This document shows positions 1-11,300 of a stretch of 64,000 nt of DNA, one piece after another. Source of the DNA: Mesaphorura yosii (taxonomy: Eukaryota; Arthropoda; Collembola; Poduromorpha; Tullbergiidae); NCBI GenBank assembly GCA_009869945.1, contig WIXG01000318.1, positions 27,060 through 91,059 of the forward strand, in the 5' to 3' direction. Below the pieces are notes generated by a model, which saw only the letters and a program-made list of their open reading frames with translations, ran no database searches and was not told the DNA's origin. The translations under genes and the position numbers were made by a program. The stretch's first letter is position 1, and each line of letters opens with the position of its first letter.

Positions 1-2465
1 TCTCTGCAGTCGCTGCCGAGTTATGTCGTGACTCGTAATGGATTCTGCCTATTTTTAACCGCAAAAGTAAGTGTAAGTGTGCATTACGGGCGATGAGTCA
101 AAATAACAAGCGTTACACTCGCACCACTTCAATTGGACCATTACTCGAATACTCCTCGGTTCGTACGCTCAAAATTGGTTGTAACTGATGCATATTATTT
201 ATAGCGTCTGTGTCTGCGTCTGCATCTCGTGAAAAGCTCGGCCGAGTTAAAAAGAGTTAAAAAGTTGGATGTTTCCACCTCCACGTCCTATTATTCTATT
301 ACATCGTGGAAAATGCACGGAGTCAGAGTCGAGTCAGCTTTTAAGACGAAACGGAGGTCTCCACTACAATTTTCATTTCCTTTTCCGGTCGGTCGAGAAC
401 TCATCACATCACCACGAGTCGAGAGTCGAGTTGAGTCAAGGGAGACGCAACGAAGAAGGGCCGGACGGGCCTTTGCTTTACTGCAGTTGGGTCTCAGAGC
501 GCAGGAGCAAAAGAGGTGGTAATCGCATCCTGGCATTTACGCGTACGCGTTTACGTGTGTACAATAGGACAATACGTATAATTTCGATGGGTGAGAAAAG
601 AGCGAACGAGGAGAGGAAGACAAAGGTGAAAAGTTTAAGTAACGCATGACGCCGGGTTTTCTGTTTACGACGAAATAAGTGACTGCCTGGTAGCAAAAAG
701 GGTAATAAAAGAATGTCAGCAATACCAGCACGAACGGCAAAACCGTTTTTACGGCCACGAAAATAATAAAATTTGAGGATTTTGGCTCAAAAATGAAAAA
801 TGAATTTTCTTGGGGCGCTGCCGTTCTCATTAAAATGAAGAGACACGTACGTATTTCTGCAGTGAAAAGTCAATCAAGCTGCGGATGCATCCGTGCGTCG
901 TGCCAGGCCGTAACCTTTTAAAAACTGCGACCGAGTGAGACTTGAGAATGGGAGTCGAAACCTTTTGTTTCCTCAATAATTTTTCAAACACATCGTCAGT
1001 CAAATTGACTGCTCCAAAACGCGATGCGATGCCCGTTGTTTTCCTGCATTGCCTACCTGTCTGCCATTCTTCGTGGTTTCTATTGTTCTAGTACGTATTT
1101 AGCCGTGTGGAACGTTAAAACGGCTGTCAGTCATTGAATGCCAATAAATACGGATGTACAAACTCAAATTGACTTCACAGCAGCGTCTGCCACTGCTGTT
1201 TTTGTTTCATTTCCTTGCCTTGCCTTCCACTCCAAGTTTCACTCTCAATGTATTACGCGTTTCTCGTATTATTTACTTGTCTAATGAATCGTCCTAATGA
1301 GATATTATTTGTCTACACACTTTGCTCGTCATTTAAAATGGAAACAGAGTTCTTACAGCCATAGCTCATAGCTCATAGCTTACATTGTACAGTGCACAGA
1401 AATATGCTCAAACAATTAACGAGTCAGTCTTTTGTAGCTGCGCAGTACACAAATTGTTGATCCAGCGAGGATAAACAAGGAAACAAGCCAAAGACACAGG
1501 TAAATGCTTCACGCGTAATTTCAAGCCGTATAAGGCCAAATCCTGCCATGCCAAACCAAGTTTTTACATTTCCGTAAAACTTAGTTACTCGCTATTTTAA
1601 AATCAGTGTCAGGATTCTAATCTTTTGCTGTCCTGCCCTGCCCGTGTTTAATATTTGGGCACGTTCGAAGGCAAAGCGGAAAAGGCGCTGGAACGCATTA
1701 ACATTATTTCCGAATCAGCGAGTGCGAAATCCGCAAATCCACGTTTTAGCTTTTACTGCTCTGCTCAGCCATTAAATTCTCTACTAAGCATGGATCAGCC
1801 CAGCCGTTGACACGTTTCTGCTTTTATGTGGCCATATTTTGTTGCTCTCACAAATGGAATTTTTGTTTATGACTCCTCAACAACACAAAATAATTAAAAT
1901 GGGCATGCATACTCGTATTATGGCATTCTACGGCAGAAGACGACGACGACGACGTGTTTTTCTGCAAACTGCGATCTATTTTTATGCCTGCCTGCCTGCC
2001 TTCTTTGTAAAGTACGAAAGGCAGGCGGGCAGGCCTTCGAAATCTGCCATAAAGTTTTACTCGTACTTTCTTTTGGTGCCTCGCCGTTAAATATTTTATG
2101 TGGGTTTTCATGTTTGTGTGTCCCTGGAGCGACACGTCGTGTCGTGCGATGTGATATTTTCATGTGAAACGGAATTGACAAGGACAAATGTGTTATGGGT
2201 GACCAGACACCATCAAACCATCGACCTTCCTGTTTTGACAGTCGTGCGGAACATTATTACTTATTATCATTACGTCTAATCCGAAACCCTGCCGCGGGAT
2301 CAGGCAGCAGACACAAAATTGTCGTAAAACGGCCATAAACAGTAAGAGCTGCATTGTGACGAGCACGCGCGTGCGATGACGGCAAAGACGACGTGACTAC
2401 GACGGTGACGACTTGGTAGCATTTTGGTCATTACGAGTATTAAATATTCTGGATAAAATTTTAAC
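1..2465 (-). other. Partial intron downstream of C2
   Basis: This stretch should lie between C2 and the first ETS exon. I looked for minus-strand codons for the ETS motifs (LWEFLL, GMHKNKP, RYYY) and found none. It holds a strong TGCC/GGCA hairpin (1986-2034), a triplet TAGCTCA run near 1362-1380 and no supported gene. Confidence 0.6.
1986..2034. repeat. Hairpin from inverted TGCC/GGCA microsatellites
   Basis: Arms 1986-2002 and 2018-2034 pair over 17 positions around a 15-base loop. On the plus strand the single irregular pair is a U-G wobble; on the minus strand it is an A-C mismatch. It lies in the last known intron of E74. Confidence 0.75.
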
Positions 2466-2573
2466 CTGGTGTGGGTTGAAGCCTGGCCTTTGTCTCATCA
2501 TTCGAAGTGTGGCCACTACTGCTGCTGTCCACGTCCGAAACACCAGAGTCCGCCGGGCTGGGAGGGAGCGAGC
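2466..2573 (-). CDS. Eip74EF: E74 common exon C2
   Basis: The exon is 108 bases, phase 1-1, after TTTCAG and before CCAG|GTTAAA. It encodes 36 residues (E74A 614-649, E74B 246-281): SLPPSPADSGVSDVDSSSSG followed by HTSNDETKARLQPTP. The PADSGVSDVDSSSSG block is a signature I recall from the common region of insect E74 just before the ETS domain, and it is the strongest identifier of the common part. The Ser/Asp-rich block is a likely phosphorylation-prone linker (inference). The next exon, expected to start the ETS domain in phase 1, was not found in bases 1-2465. An unrelated-looking open frame runs across this exon on the plus strand. Confidence 0.88.
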
Positions 2574-5059
2574 CTGAAATTCATAAATACAGCGAATTAG
2601 TTACATTGTTGGCATTGTCATGCCAAAATAATTCCATAATTTTCATTCCAGAGTCGGTCTGGATGATTCTTGTGTTTTCCTCCAGCTTACGCGTGCATGC
2701 TCAGTTTTGTATGCACGATTTTTTGCACAAAAGCTGCTCCTGCTGCTGGATTAATTCATTTCGTTTCCTCTTTCGATCACAGCCTGGCCAAGTCGTGCCG
2801 CTCCGTCCGCGTTACATAATGAGAGCATTTCCAGGAAGCTTAATTTACGTTTTTTGTGGAGTAGGCGAGATGTGCGCATTTTTGAACGGTGGTCGGTCAG
2901 GCAGAGGAAACTTTTCAAGGTCAGAACGGCAGCAACGCAGCAGCAACAGCAATAGAAACAGATACAGGAATGATATGACAAAAAAAGCAACAGCAATACA
3001 ACCAGCGAATACCACAAGCCAGTTCCATTATTTCATCTTAACGTCCTGCATGATTCACGTTCTGGATAATGCAAAAAACTCAAACTCAAACTGCCTGACT
3101 GCCTGGAAGAAGAGTAAAATGTGAAATTAAGATGATTATGGACGCGGTTGCTGTTTGCAAGATGAATGCTGCCATAGAAAAAGATGTTCATGTCCAAATC
3201 TCTGCTGCAGCAGCAAAAAAAAGCAGCGACTGCGGCAGGAGAATTCATGGCTCGGTTGCGGAGAGGCAAACCGAGGAAAGAGAGCTGCTGCTCAATGGAA
3301 CCAGTTTTTCTTGCAGTTGAATAAAAACTTGATTGTTTTTGAATGCGAATGCAATCCACCTGAGCTTCGGCTGAGCCCGACCGTGCATTCCAGCAGGCTT
3401 GGCAGGAATTCACGTGCGTTGTGCGTAGAGTCTTTATAATTTAATCGCAGTGCAGATGCTCATAAATTTTAGTATTATTGCACATGTACGTGTACATTGT
3501 CGTTAAGGATTCGTGTCAGCAGCATTCTCGGTAGGAAAACCTGATCTCTGGAAAGTATGCAATGCAAACGTAGACGTAAATGAATATTATATTATTATTG
3601 TGGCCATTATTTCCATTATCATTCGTTGTGCCTGAGTTACAACTGAATTTAATGGAACGCGTATGCGTTTGGCGGTTTAAAGCGTTCTCAATCCAGGCAT
3701 GTTTACTCGGTACGGCAGATCAGTCAAAGTTAAAGAAACGGTTAGTATAAAATGACACTTTCGCTCGGGCTCCGTGACTCAAAGAGATTTCGGATCGGCA
3801 TCGGCCAGGAAGTGCTTAAATACGCGACCGCATCTTTCAAATTACTCTTCACAGGCGGAAAACAGTTGGACGCGTTCACTCGAGAAGGAAGTCGAATGCC
3901 TGCCTGCCTACCAAAAGAGGAAATTGAAATGGATTCATTTGAGTTTGAGTTTGAGCTAAAATAGATTTAATTTTTTAGTTGAACGTACGCGGAAAAGAAG
4001 CCGCAAGGACTAACGAGTTCGGAAGACACTACAATGCTGCAAACATGCTTGAAACGTCAAGTCAATGCATTCGGATTCGAGTCGGAGATGAAGACGGAAA
4101 GCTATTTGCATTTGCTTTTTAAAATGGCAAGCACATGCGAGATGCGAGCTATTTCTTTCTCTTCCCGTCTCTTCAGGTCGAGAACCGAGATTTACTCACG
4201 TATCGCGTATCGAATTTTACAACTTTCCTGTCGCTGTTTTACTGCTGCCTGCTGGAATCTCGTGTCATTATCTCGCTGATTTCTGAGTGCAAAGTGGCCA
4301 TAAAGGAAATCGGAAATGGATGCAAACGACAAAGTAGCCTGTCTGGGGCGCTGCGGTGCAAATCATTTTCGGAGCAGCTCTGGAAATAATTGTCGAGTGT
4401 CATCGCCTTTCGTCATTAACGTGTCAGCAGTTAATATTTTCACACTGCTCAAAACGGGAACGCAATCGGGAGAAATGGGAAATGGGCTTCAGATGGCTGA
4501 ACCTTCTCGTCTGCCTCGTTCGTACGCGTAAGTGTCACACATTCCATACCGCACCGCTCCAAACTCAATCAATATCCCGCGTTGCGTCGGCTGTGAGATA
4601 TTCGATCCGTTGTAATGGACTCACATAAACTGGAAAACCACACACAATTTGACGTTGCTGTTGCCTGCCTTTCTGCTTTCAAGCTTGAGTTATGCCGCTA
4701 GAAACGATTCTAGCATTAAATCTCATATTTTTATGGTTGCTTTACGGTTCGAAAGTTTCCTCTCTCGGAGTTTGGGGGGAAAAGGGAGACGAAAGACGAG
4801 AGAGTTGACAGAGTGAACAGTTGACAAGTTGGCTTCCTCTTTCGAATGCTGCGACATGATCTCTTAATGATTCCTAAGCTCACGCCGTACATTTCTGACG
4901 TGATTTCGTAATTATGCCTCAATTTTTCTTTGCTCTGCACTGCCAACGCCTGCCAGCCACCTTGTCATGACTTGAAATTCGTCGTCGTCTTTGGGAGGAA
5001 GACACAAGGAAAGAGAATGATGAATGGACAATTAACGCTGCAGCGCTGCGTCGTTTTAC
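2574..5059 (-). other. Intron between C1 and C2 (2.5 kb)
   Basis: Phase 1 intron bounded by CAACAG|GTAAAA and TTTCAG|GC. It contains microsatellite-like runs (for example TGCC near 3897-3908 and TTGAGT near 3938-3956). No exon or RNA gene could be supported. Confidence 0.7.
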
Positions 5060-5269
5060 CTGTTGAGCCCGACGCGTAGTGAGATTGTCGATGACTCCCC
5101 AGAATTCCATTTGGTACGATTCCTCCGTGCACTTGGCTCAGGAGGCCTGGGTGATGATTCAGAATTCCCTGCAGGAGCGTCCTCGGTGGCGAAGTTCTCG
5201 AAGATCTTTTCGCTTCCAGCTCCAAGATTCCATTTGGTCCGATTAACCGCACGCCACCGGCTGTGTCAA
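5060..5269 (-). CDS. Eip74EF: E74 common exon C1
   Basis: The exon is 210 bases, symmetrical phase 1-1, between a strong acceptor (TTTGTCTTTGCAG|TTGAC) and CAACAG|GTAAAA. Of the three frames only this one stays open, and it is the frame set by both A3 and B. It encodes 70 residues (E74A 544-613, E74B 176-245) beginning DTAGGVRLIGPNGILELEAK and ending RQSHYASGST. The motif PNGIL occurs twice, about 40 residues apart, within similar DNA, which suggests a small internal duplication. No catalytic or DNA-binding domain is visible; in E74 this part links the isoform-specific N-termini to the ETS domain. An exon between A3 or B and C1 cannot be excluded, since phase 1-1 cassette exons would keep the frame. 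Confidence 0.85.
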
Positions 5270-8200
5270 CTGCAAAGACAAAGAAAGAGACGCCAATTAG
5301 TGAATTATTCATCGGTCGGTCGGGCAATTTGACGGGTACGGCGTTTTTTGTATCGGATGGACGGTTTGCTTATGCAACGCAAGCTGTTTATTTATAATTT
5401 TATAATGCGATGGCGATAACGGCATGCATGCATTGATTCACTCAAGTGCAGTGCGCTGCAATAGCTGATAAGCTATCGCTATCACGATTTAATCCTACTC
5501 GAATATAAAACTAAATCGTGGGCAGAGAAGTAAAATAATTGCTGGCAAAACGAATGCTAAAAGGTGGCAGCTGAAGGCCAATAAAAATAACAATAAAATC
5601 ATAAGCATTTCACTGGAATCTGTTTTCCTATGACAAAACCAGGCAAATACAAGCACAACATTTAACTCGTTCCCAAAAGTTTAGAATTGAAATTTTAGAA
5701 AAGTTGAGCCGACGCGGGCGATTTGAACGACAAGTGCGCGTTTCAAATTGGATTCAAACTTTGCAGGCTATCTCCTGCTTTTGCCTCTGCCTTGTCAATA
5801 CCATCATCATCATCGTGCTCATCTGTTACATAATAAAATTGCAATTACTAAAACTTATTTCACAACAGCATCGAGGAATCGAAGAAACTTGTTTCATTCC
5901 GTTCGTTCCAACTTTCAACTTGTTTGAATTCCTCCTTCTTCATTATTCGCTCCGTAAACAAGCGTCAATAACAAGGCGAACTCAAACTGAGCTCGTAATG
6001 TAAGGAACACTTCAATTACCTCGGAGCAGCAGCAGCGGTGGATGTGGAAAGAAAGAATTTCTGCTCAACAAAGGCAGCACGATGAGCTCCATGAAAATGC
6101 AAACACGTGCATATAACAACGTAAATCGGCCGGGCAAAGCATTAACACTCAGCGCTGGTCTGGCGAGTATTCGCAGGATAATGAAAAGTGAAGTGAATTT
6201 TACAGGTAATCTCGTCATCGCATCACAAGCGAAGGTGTGAGCGAACGAGCGAGCGAGCAACACAGCGCAACGCAAATTGGAAGCGAGATTGCTTCAATTA
6301 CGTGTACAAGAATATTTCTTACTGTATCACGTTAACTAGTAAAAAGTCAACAATTCTTCCATTCTGAAACCCATTCAAAAGAAACATTATAATGATGTAA
6401 GATTATGAAATTGACGATCGACACAATGAAGTCAGGCCAAAGCTCCAGACAACCAGCCACCGAACGCGAGCCTGAGAAATCCGTGACTTATGTCTGAGAG
6501 ATTTCAAAGAAGCTCCGGAAGTCATTGTTATTGCACGTAAATACGACGGCTGGCTTCGAGAAAATTCCCAGGTTTTTCTCCATGCGAACAAATTTGTTCG
6601 GTCGGAATCTGATCAAGTTTAAACCTTAAAAAGCAGTGTTTATTCATTATTGCACTGCTGTGCGGTTATGAAATATGTTTCCATTTATAGACGAACGCAA
6701 ATTTCCCTGAGCCAAAGTGTTTACATTCGATTCCACTGTGCAATCTGTAATCTCGTCGTCGCCGTGATTTAACAAATACGCTACGTCGTACAATAGCCAT
6801 TGTGCGTGCTGTAATTTATGATTTAAGAAAGCTTGAAGTAGTGATTTCCACATCGCTGTCGCAACGCAACGAATTGGCTCAGTTCATTGTGCTTTGTGCT
6901 GTCGCTGCATTACAACCAATTAAGCATCATGCATCAAACATCAAACGCCTATGCAATTCAGGCATTCAGCCTGTGCAAAGTGCAGCGCATTGATTGTGAA
7001 GTTCTTGAACGGCATTCTTCTTCCATTCAGCAATAGCAGCAGCTTGGCCAGAATTCGCAAGTGCAAATTGCAAATGGCAAATTCGCAGCTCGCAGTTCAG
7101 CTCGACTAAACCTCCTTTCACATTGCCTCTTTGAGCTTGCGAGCTTGGTGTGGAATAAATTAAGTACAGCAAAACACAATGTCTGTTTTGCATTTGGAAG
7201 GAGCGAGCGAGCGAGCGCAAGAAGCGAGTGACCATGATCTCAATTTAAGAAAGTACTTTTTAGTCTCACGTCTGCGTCTTTGCACGTCGTCGTCCCTTTT
7301 TAAAATTCAAATTATAAATTTCGTATGTATTGAGCGTCCGTATTGAATAACCTGGCCTCCTTCTCTTTCCATCCCGTTGTAATTATGTGTACAGCTTAAT
7401 TTAGCGTGGCCGCCTGGCGTATACGTTACGTGTAAACAGTTCATGCGTCATTATTCGCATTCGTACAACGGAATCGACGAATAAATTAAACCAACAGAGT
7501 TGAGCCGCGTATCGATAATTCTGAGCGTTGCAATGTAGCGCAGATTGCAAGCAAGCCAGAAGGCTCGGCTCGGCTGAGACAGGAAGACACGCTCCGCGAT
7601 TTGAAAGAGGAACGAAAAGGGAGCGAGCAGAGCGCGTCTTCCGTTCTTGGAACTGTTTGATGATCCGATTAAGACGCAAGACGCATGGGCTGAGTAAATA
7701 TGGAACAGGTGAGAGCGGCACGGAGGAAAATTCACCTGACAAAATGCGGTTCCGTTCTCACAGAAAATAATGGCTCGTGAACAGGTTGCTCGTCATTCTA
7801 GTTTTCCGTTCCATAAAAGCATCGCATAAAAGCATTTAGCCTTTATCGTACGTAAATCTCAGGAAGAGCAGGCAGACAGGTCGAAGCCGAAAGCTGCGAT
7901 TGCTTGCTTGTTGTAATTACCGCGCAATCGCTAGGCCTGCCTGGGATTGCGCAAGTGTTGTTTTAAGAGAACGGACGACCAGGCCAGACTCGAATTAAAT
8001 CCACATTACTCCACGAAAGCATTCACTTGCTCGTCATTTTCTTATTCTTATTCGAATTCTTACGTATTCACAGTGTGAAACGAACCGAATCAGAGGATCC
8101 GGTTTTTATTTTATCATCATTTCTCTTGCTGCGAGATAAAGAAAACGCAAGCGCGAGAACGCAAACGAGTCATGACTGTTGCAGTCGAGTCGAGTCTCAG

Positions 8201-8349
8201 GTGCTCAGCAACACAGCAAACATTCTCCCATAGCAGGCATGGAGTAATCATTCATCAAAAGTGCATAAAAGAAGTGAATGTGAGTGTGAATGATTGCGTC
8301 GTCGTCGCTGTTGCTGTTACCACATTCATTTTCATTTCATAGTCGCAGC

Positions 8350-8369
8350 CACAACACAACACAACACAA
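8350..8369. repeat. Microsatellite (CACAA)4
   Basis: Four perfect pentamer copies followed by CAGCAA repeats, in the 17.8 kb intron. Confidence 0.9.
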
Positions 8370-11300
8370 CAGCAACAGCAGTCAGTTGCTGCGATGCAAT
8401 GCGATGAAGGACGACCTTGATTTGGTGCATTACTCTTTTTAGTGGCACTGCTATATAGCCATGCTAAGCTGTAAATGTAAATGTTGTTTGCTCAGAGCGT
8501 ACATCGAATATAATGTGCACCACTCGTAATAAATTCTCGTCATTAGCCAAGCCAGCCAGTGCAATTGTAGTAATTATTATCTGAGCCAGCTGTACTTTAT
8601 TCGTTTATTCATTATCATTACGAAGCAGTGCTGCAATGCTGCAAATTTGCAAGACTCGAGTACGCATTCATCGCTGCTGCTGCTGCTCGGTTGAGGCAAC
8701 TCCTTTTTGTGTGTGATTGACGAATAAATTGCTTCCTTTTATCGTGTCATGTGTAAATAAATTAATTTTGAGGTAAACCCTACACTGATTGTCGTAATCC
8801 AAAGGCAAAGCCAAAAGAGCTGCGAAATCAATTTCTGGCATTGACGACCTTCGACCATGATTTCAATGATTTATTGTTGCCTTTGCCTGCCGTGCTGCCA
8901 CGCTAAACGCAAAAAAAATGGAAGTGGAATGTTGCATAATGTAATGAAGTGAGGAAGACAATGCAAAGTCAGACGGCGAGACTCTAGCAAAATAAGCGTC
9001 CCGTGTGCAGTGAGCTTGATTTTTTAGTGCGATGCCGATGCCCGACGGTAATGAAATCTGGTCTTGAAAAGGTGAGCTTTATATTCGTATTTGCTGGTTG
9101 AGCACTGAGAACCTCAATCGAGCCCCGTTTCTGGTTGTCTGGCCGACTCGGACCCTAAATTTTGAGATTCTCCCTTAAAACGGTAAAAATGCCACGCCAT
9201 AAATAGCAGCCACCGAGAAGTAAGTCAAGTGTACGACCGACCAAGCCTGCAGCAGTACACTAAAACTGTCTAAACCGTAACTCGTACTCGTTCGACTTGA
9301 GTTGCAGTGCAGGAAATGAGGTTCCTCAGTGCAGTGCAGTGCAGGAATGAATGAGGCCTCTAAAAATAGCTGCGCTGCTATTTAGTTCAAAATGCATAAC
9401 ACTTGTGCGCTGTCAGTCCATAAAAGCCATGCCAGAAAGATGCGACACGACGTGCGAAATGAATACAATAAATTCCATGTAGGAAGAATAAAATCACATC
9501 AGTGCAGTGAGCTGGGCTTCAGAGCAATGAGCAATAAAGCGTCGTCGTGCCATATAAACTTATAAATACAAGTTGGAGTGGAGGAGGATCTCCCGCATCC
9601 ATGCATGCATATGTGAGTGTGGAGTATCGAGTATGTGGGCCAACGGGAGGCAGGCAGCGTGTTGGTATTTACAACTACTGACCTACATTTCCCGTCGTCT
9701 CTCCCGACCTATATTCGGCCTTTAGTCTGGCTCTCCTCCACCGGGACAATTCCAGTTCACATCAACATCTACATCCACCCAAATACGAGAATGAACAATG
9801 GACACATTCTCCATTCGAGAACAGGAACACGGAAGCCTGCACGCGCTATGTACTGGAATTATTTCTGTCCTAATAATACAAGCACTCCAGCTCAGTTCAG
9901 GTTGTGCTTGTGATTGTACTGCACCTCTTTATGATGTAACAATGGGAAGAAGAAGAGGAAGGTAGGATGATGCGTATGCGTCTTGAGTGCCTGTTGGCCT
10001 GGAGAGGAAGTCCCATTCAATCTCCGTCTCCGTCCTCGTGAACTCAATTCCAGGCTCACGAGTACAGTTAGACAAGGCATACACACACAAGCAATTAGTA
10101 CAGTTACGGTTACGGAGAACAAGTTGTACTTATTTCCTTGCCGTTATGTAACGTACAATGCAATGTAATGCTGCCGCAATGGAATGGAAGTTCACTCTCG
10201 CTCTCTTGACCTATTTAAGAAGCAATGACGGCAGCTCAACAACGGCGGTAGTGAGCCATGTATGCATGTGAGATGTGAATGCGTGGAGTGGATGAGATGA
10301 GGATCCAGCGTGTTCCGGATTTGGGTCAACTCAATTCCTACGGTAAAAAACAGTTCCAGGCGCGTATGATGGTATTGTTTTACGCGCGCTGGCTTTGCAT
10401 GCGTCGTGATTATTGTCACCCACTTCAGCTCATTCATATTTACGAAAACGACTACGACTAGAGACCCACCACAACGCTTTGCCTGATGCGGTGAGGCACA
10501 CATTAAAAATTTAGCCATGCCATTAAATTTAATATTTTGCATTCCACTTGTTCGCTGATGCTGCTACGCTATGAAAACGCAACGCAACGCAAAGCTTCAA
10601 ATTCAATCGTGAATTGTACAATACGATGCAGTAACCTTAGCGCAGAAATGAATTACAATTATAATTATTACAACCATCTGCTCGAACCTCGATGAAATAC
10701 TGGACGTACTTGTACTGACCTGGTCTCATTCGACCGCTGTTGGTCAAACAGCAGCGCAACGAGCAAGACAAGTCTCATTAAGGAAGGGCAAAAGGAAGGA
10801 AGGACAAAGTTGAAGTGATGTACGTCCAATTGTTTCTGTTCTTTTTCTACTTTCAGGCTGAATTACGTGATTGTGATTGTAATAATGCGAGCGCATCGCT
10901 CATCGCCCATCACATGCGTGCTGTGCTCGTTCGAATCCTCCGGAGACGCTAGAGCCATGAGCCATGAAATTAGGTCAAGCCGTAAAAAAGTAACATCTTG
11001 GAGAATGAACGAGGTCAGTTTAGGGTGAAACAAAGAAATGCTGTGGAAAAGGATGTGGGACGCGTAAATTTCATCAGCAACATGTGGACAATGCCCATCC
11101 GCACCGCCGCAATCCGGCTGGACGGACGGACGTGGAAATTAGTCAAGTCAAGTCAAAAATGTGGAGAGAAAAACAAGTTTTCATTTCCTAATTCGGACCA
11201 GGCCGGGCAAAGAAAAGGAAGTCAACACCTTCAACAATGCATGCCATTTGGACATTCAAGTCGCGATGAGAGGAAACGAACGACCGAAGGAAGAACGAAA

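Noticed and set aside
2507-3124. Plus-strand open frame of 205 codons
   Set aside because: It runs antisense over exon C2, whose minus-strand reading is strongly recognisable, and then through intron and repeats.
10835-10870. Strong plus-strand 3' splice-like site (TTTTTCTACTTTCAG|GCTG)
   Set aside because: No open frame or donor on the plus strand nearby fits a gene; pyrimidine tracts are common here.
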